A DNA stretch of 64,000 bases from Zygnema cylindricum (Eukaryota; Streptophyta; Zygnematophyceae; Zygnematales; Zygnemataceae): assembly GCA_037447655.1 (NCBI GenBank), contig JBBHKE010000880.1, forward strand, positions 279,934-343,933, written 5' to 3'. Of the stretch, positions 57,686 to 64,000 are shown one piece after another. The number at the start of each line of letters is the position of its first letter. Position 1 is the stretch's first letter. Both the position numbers and the translations under genes were made by a program. The notes under the pieces were generated by a model. The model was not told where the DNA came from. It searched no databases and saw only the letters and a program-made list of their open reading frames with translations.

Positions 57686-58049
57686 TAGTGTTGTGTATCG
57701 AAGCCCCCTAGCCAATATTCGATATGCACCTAATTTTGGGTACTCGATAATCGATATAACGAAGAGTCCTATATTGCGAGATTTTTGCGATATATCGGCC
57801 AATAATTCAATATATGTTGTACCACTCTATATAGAAGTTGGCGTTACGTCAAAAAAAATTCAAGACCCCTCTGGTGGCATGCCCCCAGTGGGGGGGGGGA
57901 GGGGAGAGGACCGTTTGTTTTTTATTTACCTTTTTTGTACCGCTTTCCGTACGGATTTCCGTACCATATCGAGGCCTCTCACCGATCGATAATCGATATA
58001 TCGAATATCAAATTTATTGCGATATATTTTTACCCGATGCACAACATTA
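57686..58049. mobile_element. hAT-like MITE, 364 bp
   Basis: Left end TAGTGTTGTGTATCG; right end is its imperfect inverse (CGATGCACAACATTA). The flanks CTGACTAG and CTAACTAA match at 6 of 8 positions, as expected of an old 8-bp hAT duplication. The interior is rich in TCGATA/TATCGA motifs. Confidence 0.65.
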
Positions 58050-58335
58050 CTAACTAAAGTTGAGCTTATCGAAAAAAAAATGCGCGATTTGTACGACTTT
58101 CAGAAGTAACTAGAGTTGAGCTCGATTTGTACAACCTTTATATAGAACTTGATCTCAGCTTAGAAATTAAAAGTTTGCAATTTGTACGACTTCTATAAAG
58201 TAGCTAGAATTGAATGTATATAATTTTGTGCTATTTGTACAACCTTCACAATAAGTAGGAGTGAGCGCATGAAATAACCGTATGGTATCTATATGGACCT
58301 AATCACCTCCACATACGCAATCATCGAAGCCATTA
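58050..58335. other. Non-coding stretch
   Basis: Contains repeated 'gcgatttgtacgac' and 'taactagagttgag' pieces; nothing coding. Confidence 0.35.
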
Positions 58336-58674
58336 GGATGTGTGCTCATGTAACCAATACTTTGAAGTGGTACTTTTAGATTTTAGAGAAAATTCTCCGT
58401 ACTATTTTTCAGCGCGTTCAAATTTCCGAAAATGAAATATTAAATTTGAAATGTGATGGCTGTAGATGTGGGTACAACTTGTTACAATTGAAAACGACTA
58501 TTAAACTTACTACAATTTTTGACGTCTTCAAAAACGGCGACGATTGTAGACACCTATTTTTGTGACATCGTAGATGTCTAAGGTTTTGCGTCATGCTCAC
58601 TTATGACGACGTCAACATCACTAATTCATGAACTTTCCTCCATGGCTTCCCGATTTCGTTTTTTCGACTATTCT
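58336..58674. mobile_element. T1 element left part, cut by LTR
   Basis: TTA/GGATGTGTGCTCATGTAACC followed by T1 interior up to the CATGGCTTCCCGATTTCG block, then the LTR at 58675. The missing right part is not found after the LTR at 59723. Confidence 0.6.
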
Positions 58675-59722
58675 TGTAGAAATTAATGGTTTTAAAGTAT
58701 TTTCTAGGTCTGAATAGAAATAAAGAAGCCGAGGCAGTCTACCTCTAACTTCTCTCTCCTACTCTCAAATTTGTCGCAGTCACCGAGAAATTGGAGAGGA
58801 AGCTAGAGCCATGGCTACCTAGGCTATCCTAATGTTTACGGAAAATTTATATTAGTTAGGGGATTATTTACTAAAAGGTATGTGCCGGCCACAGGATTTG
58901 ATCCTGCTACCTACCGGCCGGCAGACAGCCGATAGCCGGTAGCCTTAGCCGTTAAGTCTAAAAGTAGTGTTAAGTTCTATATAGTTTGATAATTAATTAT
59001 ACATTGAAACGTAGGATAAATCATTCAACTATAATTGTTTATGGGATACATAGAACCGGTAGTGTAAAAGTACGAATATGAGTACGGTTAAGAAATCAAT
59101 ACCGCGGATTGATTTCGTAAACAAAACAAATACCGCGTTTGAATTTATTACGGCTACGATCAAATACGAATTTAATCGGACGGCCGGAATTAGCGCCGAG
59201 ATCGCGGAGGAAGATTTCGGCGGTTTGTGGCCATCGCCACATCGGATGACGCGTGGCGAAATTCCGTTGGATTGTAGAATCTCCGGAGATTATGGCACCG
59301 AATCCGGATTTGACATGTGTCGACATTTAGGCCATGTCGTACAATGTCCGTACTGAAAGTACACCGGCGGCTGTACTTTTGCGTACGGAACTCAATTCTG
59401 ATTGGTTCCGTACATCAGTAGATAGAGTCTGTGAGAGAGATAGGACTTAGAAAAATTAGAAGATAGGACCCTCTCTCCCAGAGAGCTTCTGTACAAAAGG
59501 TCAACTTTGACCCTCCATAACTTACTGCTCAGGGGAGCAAATTCAGAGATTCTTTTTGCTACTGACTCAGGGGAGTCTTGCCTTCACAGGGGTGCAGGTT
59601 GTCAGGGTTTTTGTCTGCCAGGGTGGCAGTTATTTTTGCTTAAACACAAAGGGGTCAGGATTATCCTAGAGGCTTCTTGGAAGCTGTCCACTCTGAGGAC
59701 TTATGGAGGTCTCAGAGTTACA
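58675..59722 (+). repeat. Lone Copia LTR (mosaic)
   Basis: 1048 bp, TGTAGAAATTAATGG to GAGTTACA. The left half differs clearly from the LTRs at 49647 and 55042; the right ~550 bp are nearly identical to the LTR at 49647-50688. Flanks are ATTCT on the left and AACTT on the right. Confidence 0.9.
58873..58960 (-). promoter_or_regulatory. tRNA-like module, antisense in lone LTR (best preserved)
   Basis: Minus strand: GACTTAACGGCTAAGGC, then GCAGG-ATCAAAT-CCTGT forming a 5-bp T stem (one G-T) with a 7-base loop, then GGCCGGCA, and CCTTTTA. Only the 5' acceptor strand is missing. Confidence 0.5.
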
Positions 59723-59925
59723 AACTTCAGTCAAGTTAAACTGAACGGATTACACTAATTGGCAGTCCTTCTTTATGGTACCATGTAGGACAATGTGAAA
59801 GAAAGTGATAATCTTCAAAAATTGTTCGGATGCCACGTTAAGCGAACAATCTCAATGTACCATCGTACTAATTTCTTCTGAAAATTTGTACGTTAGTACT
59901 TTAAAACTCGAAAATCCCTAAAAAC

Positions 59926-61780
59926 TAGTGTTGTGTATCGGTAAAAGAGTTATCGCGATAACACGGATACCGATAGATATCAGTTATCGAGCGGTCAGAG
60001 GCACCGATATATCGGTCCGAGACCAATAAATTTCATATCGGCGATAACTTTATAGATATATAGTACGCATACTATAGTACCTTACTTTTATACTGTATTA
60101 GGCCTGTTCTCCATTAGGCGGTCCCTGTAAACATACGGATACGTCTATTTCTGGTGTTTACCGGCACGGCCTTCTATTATGTCATGCCAGTAAACATCGT
60201 TTCTCAATTATGATTGGCGCCATATAGGTTAGTTTTCAGATTCTTAAAATCTAGAAATATTCTTCAAGCTGAAAATCTATACGTAATATTTCTACGGGTG
60301 GAGGTAGTTAATGACTCGTACGAAAATTTTGCGACCAGATTTTAATTTGAAATTGAAAACTAAAATTTCATAACAGAATGTCAAAAAGGCGCCGCAAACT
60401 TTTAAGGTTAGCGGATGTCAGAAGGAGCGTGCGAAGATTTTTCGGTCGACCTTCATACACCGTGGCAGAAGGCACATGGCATGTACGACGTGTTTGATTC
60501 ACATTGCCATTTTGTGGTTGATTTTTTTTCTAATTTTCAAGTGTACCAATGGTATGTGACCAGTGTGAAGAAACTCTCCTCTCGAGTAGAGACTCTTCAC
60601 ACTGGACGATGTGCGTAATTCCTTAGCGAGTCAAAAAAAGTGAAAAATCCAACGGTCGACATTTACGCCTATAATATTGGAGCCATCCAATAGACATGTT
60701 TCGTCATGTTTCGCCAGACAAAAAAATAAAATGGTACGAATCTGTACGAAATCGTACGGCGTTTAGTATACAACCCCACTTTTCCTCTAATAGAAGTTCA
60801 CCCTTATACTATTTACATTATATAGCGTGGCATGCCACGTATACGAACCTGTTGCGTAACTATTTAACTGAAAATTATTACGGACAGCGCAACACATAAA
60901 ACGTAGACAAATTTAAAATAATTCTTTATAGTTATCAAACAATACTACTGAAAAGAAAAAAATAAAATACATTGAAAAATTTGTGAATCAATTTTTTTTC
61001 GAAAAAAAGACAAACAGACGTAGAGACGAACACATCTGTCATGTGTTTTTACAAAGGTAGGAATTGTAAAATTTTTAGATTTTGAATATGGTGGATTTGG
61101 AAATTTAAAACATTGATAATTAAAAAATTGGATTTGGCAAGATGTGAAGCATTAAGAATTTGGGAATTCAATTTTTAACATTATGACATATAATTCATTA
61201 TCTTTGTTGGTGAATATAGACATCAGAGACTTGCAAATTAACGCCTCTAAGCTGGACTAAAAATAGGACGTAGATTTACTAAATATGTCTTAAATAACGT
61301 CATGTACCGAATCAATGTATATGGAATCTGCGATAATAGCTCATAATCGTCCAAATTTCAAGTTATTCGTGTATTTTGCCCGACCTTATTCCAGATCGTT
61401 TGTAAAATAGACTGAAAAGGCATTAACTTAAAAAAGAACAGTCAAAAGGACATTGAGAAAGGGTATGGGAGCGTAGAACCCGAGTAAAACCCCCTTAAAT
61501 TATAAATAATCAAGGAAAAATCGCGATTTTTTACCGAAATCAAGGGGAAGGAGGTCCACGGCGCGTCTAGGGAATATGACGTACAGTTGAGTGTACCGGC
61601 CATACATATATCACCGATAGTTATCGATATCGGTGTTATCGCCGATAAATACCAATTAACATCAGTTATTTATCCGCGATAACACCGATAACGATATATC
61701 GTACTAATAAATCGATTATCACGTACCCGAAAAAAAATCCATATCGGTTATCCGCAAATCCTTATCGATACAGAACAATA
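59926..61780. mobile_element. hAT-like non-autonomous element, 1855 bp, exact 8-bp duplication
   Basis: Termini TAGTGTTGTGTATCGG and TATCGATACAGAACAATA. The exact 8-bp repeat CTAAAAAC flanks it (59918-59925 and 61781-61788). Subterminal regions are full of TATCG/CGATA motifs. No transposase domain is visible in any frame, so it depends on a helper. A near-perfect hairpin is at 60560-60605. Confidence 0.8.
60560..60605. repeat. Hairpin inside the hAT-like element
   Basis: CCAGTGTGAAGA on the left pairs with TCTTCACACTGG on the right; inner CTCT/AGAG pairs extend the stem. It might be an internal relic of another element's ends. Confidence 0.7.
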
Positions 61781-61788
61781 CTAAAAAC

Positions 61789-62175
61789 AATTGAATGATG
61801 AATTTAAACTACAGTACAGTAGCGTACTGTACGGTAGCTCTCTATTATGTAGGAAACAATCATTCGCCATCCATTGTGACACTTATCTTTACTACCCATC
61901 TTTACTTTCCACGTGGCTCTTTAACGTCACCGATAAAGCCGCAAACAATAAGCTCAATCCACGTAAACCTAACAGTTTGAAATGAACCGCGAACACATGA
62001 TCCATACAACACACGATTTATGTGTCACACGATCCATTGCGTGACAAAATCATGTTCATATCATGTTCAAATCATGTTAAACATGTAAAAAATCAAATAG
62101 AAACCACAAACGTACAAGCTTCAGAGAACGTCAGTCAAATATTTCCGAAGCAAGTCAACCCAAGACTGTATACTC
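61789..62175. other. Non-coding stretch
   Basis: No gene; short overlapping frames only. Confidence 0.35.
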
Positions 62176-62300
62176 TAGTATTGGGTATCGAGGACCATTT
62201 GTCGATATTCGATATATATCGAATTTGAGGTACCCGATAATCGATATATCGCTTTGATAGATCGAAAATAAGAATATCGCGATATATCGAGGCTTCTTAA
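62176..62300. mobile_element. hAT-like MITE fragment
   Basis: Left end TAGTATTGGGTATCG followed by TCGATATATCG motifs, as in 57686-58049. The right end is lost in an A run at 62300. Confidence 0.5.
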
Positions 62301-62319
62301 AAAAAAAAAAATCTTAGTA

Positions 62320-62650
62320 GTTGTTATGCTGCTAATACTACTACTGCTGCTAGTACTAGTGCTGCTGCTAATACTACTGCTGCTGCCAGTACTACTGCTA
62401 CTGCAGCTGGTAGTACTAGCTACTGCTTATGCCTGCACCTAGTACTAGGTGCAACTGCTAGTACTAGCTTATGCCAGTACTAGTACTATATTGCAGTTGC
62501 CAATACTAGGTGCAGCTGCTGCAAGAACTAGTGTTACTAAGCTGCTAGTGCTACTACAACTGCTAGTATTACCTACTGCTATTGCCAGTACTAGTGCTAC
62601 TGCAACTTGGACTAGGTGCAACTACTGCCAGTAGTACTAGATGTTCGCAA
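62320..62650. repeat. CTG/CTA-rich degenerate microsatellite
   Basis: Irregular (CTGCTA)n-like sequence with 'agtactagtgctactg' units. It resumes briefly after 63885 ('gtagctactgctact'), so the LTR copy and a MITE sit within it. Confidence 0.8.
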
Positions 62651-62656
62651 TGCTAT

Positions 62657-63680
62657 TGTTGAAATAGATAGTTTTTTGTTATTTTCTAGGTCTTAATATA
62701 TTAACGGAAAAAGGAACATGCAGGCAACTTGTCTTCATCTCTTCCCTTTTACCCCCATACTTGTTGTAGTCACTAAAGGAGAGAGAGAGTGATGGAGCCA
62801 TGGCTGCCTCAGCTCCATAGACAAAGTTAGAGAGTGACCTTAAGTCACTCTCTACAAAAAGGTATCATTCCAGCAGGAGTCGAACACCCGACCGGTAGAG
62901 CGTGGCGTAGCCGACTGGTAGAGCGTGGCGTAGCCGTTCGCTCTTACAAGTCTGTCATAGATGTTTGCTAGAGAATATAGGGTGTGACTCATATTTGAAG
63001 TTTGTTACGTCCCGTAATTCGATTAACGGATATGTAAATGTAACATCATAGAACAGGTTAAATTCAGTGGGGACTGGATCCAGCACAAAACAAATTAATC
63101 TGACATTTATTTTGACAGAATGTCGGTTCTTATCCAATGGCATACGTCCTCACCCAGATTCCGGAATGGTCACTTTAGCGTTTTGTGACGTGGCATGACC
63201 TGGAGCCACGTGGAGAGATGACATTTGGTCATGGGAATTCCGAGGAACGTACGGACGAGTGAAACCGGACACGTGTCCACTTAATAGCCTAGTTGTACAT
63301 ATGCTGTTCAAAAGGTACACCAGCAGTAGTAATTTTTGGTACGGTACAGTAATCTGATTAGTCTATACTTTAGTAGATAGAAGTTATTAGAGGGAATCAT
63401 GTCTTAGAAAATTTTGGTAGGTAGTCACCTCTCCCTTTGAGAGTTTGTACAAATTGGCATTTTTACGGCCTCATATCTTATCGGCTGGTTGGCCGTTTTT
63501 AGTGATTCTTTTTGCTATGGACTCAAAGGATTCCAGGCTGCAGAGGAGTGCATTCAAAATGTCAGTTTGCCTTTTTGGACAGCAGTGGTTGTGGCTTGAA
63601 GTGGGTTAGTTAAATAGTATCTAGAGGCTCCCTGTATTCTGTGGTCTAATAGAGGACACAGAATTGGAGCTACTGCAGCA
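62657..63680 (+). repeat. Diverged Copia LTR
   Basis: Starts TGTTGAAATAGATAG. It shares 'attttctaggtct', 'gtagtcactaaaggag', 'gagccatggctgcc', the antisense tRNA-like module, 'gtagatagaagttattagag', 'gagagtttgtacaaa' and 'gattctttttgct..ggactca' in the order of the LTR at 49647. It ends GCAGCA before a T2 MITE. No internal region follows, so it is a solo LTR. Confidence 0.8.
62856..62948 (-). promoter_or_regulatory. tRNA-like module, antisense in diverged LTR
   Basis: Minus strand: a D-arm-like region (GAGCGAACGGCTACGCC), partly duplicated by a 24-bp repeat, then GGGTGTTCGACTCCTG (a good B box, with T stem CGGG/CCTG), then TGGAATGATACC and TTTTT. Confidence 0.5.
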
Positions 63681-63682
63681 GG

Positions 63683-63885
63683 TACACCTTGAATCGTTAT
63701 TAACATATAGAAATTATTAGTGTAAAGAAAAATTTAGCGTCATTTATTCTAATTTAGTGCCAGGATACGTGGCAGATTATGGTCCACGTCCTTAAATAAT
63801 GTAATTTATTATATTTAAGGTATCTATGTCAAAATTTTGGGGTGCCGATACAGCGTACACAGGGCTAATAACGATTCACGGTGTA
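63683..63885 (-). mobile_element. 203-bp T2 MITE, copy 3 (reversed)
   Basis: Inverse of the copies at 19179 and 27358, same length, TA on both sides. It is inserted just after the diverged LTR. Confidence 0.85.
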
Positions 63886-64000
63886 TTAGTAGCTACTGCT
63901 ACTCCAATTAATAAAAATAATAATAAGACTTCACAATTTGTACACTTCATAAAATAATTAATAAAAATAATAATAAAATTCACATTTTGTACACTTAATA
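63886..64000. other. Window end, AT-rich tandem pieces
   Basis: Two ~55-bp units with 'attaataaaaataataataa' and 'cacattttgtacactt'-like sequence; cut by the window edge. Confidence 0.5.

Overview
This is a eukaryotic, AT-rich, repeat-dominated nuclear window with a few host genes in a sea of transposable elements. The green lineage (plant or streptophyte alga) is most likely. The primer-binding site of the best Copia element matches, over 15 nt, the anticodon region of plant-type initiator tRNA-Met; the kinase resembles plant RLK/Pelle-type domains; Tourist-like and TA-inserting MITEs are abundant. No species can be named from the sequence alone. The window has one 10-base assembly gap (26842-26851).

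Host genes: (1) a three-exon gene at 3679-6325 for a Ser-rich protein with a C-terminal RLK/Pelle-like kinase domain; (2) a three-exon TCF25/NULP1-family gene at 30097-34552, whose second intron appears to be GC-AG; (3) a tRNA-Thr(CGT) gene at 29671-29741. A decayed duplicate of the last intron and the start of the last exon of the TCF25 gene lies at about 35425-36300, followed by a 1.3 kb GAT microsatellite and a four-copy ~150 bp tandem repeat.

Mobile DNA: two related ~6.5 kb Copia elements in opposite orientations (41601-48193 minus; 49647-56093 plus, nearly intact), extra LTR copies (58675-59722, 62657-63680, 20075-20424), a decayed Copia element with nested MITEs (13441-19023), a gag fragment beside the gap (26327-26864), and a Gypsy-like 3' end (20640-21720). 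Three non-autonomous DNA-transposon groups recur: T1, ~0.75-0.95 kb Tourist/Harbinger-like (TTA target site, termini like GGGYRTGTYCCCATGT); T2, TA-inserting elements with termini CACCGTGAATCGYTATTAGCG (three copies are exactly 203 bp); and hAT-like elements with TAGTGTTGTGTATCG termini and 8-bp target duplications.

Most notable observations: divergent Copia LTR families each carry, on the strand antisense to the element, a tRNA-like (Pol III A/B-box-like) module ending, in most copies, at a T run; the Copia primer-binding site contains the complement of the initiator anticodon and this ATG is in frame with gag; the three LTRs between 49.6 and 59.7 kb form a mosaic whose flanks show that a foreign segment entered an LTR by recombination; and T1 elements keep a central palindrome whose sequence differs between subfamilies while its symmetry survives.
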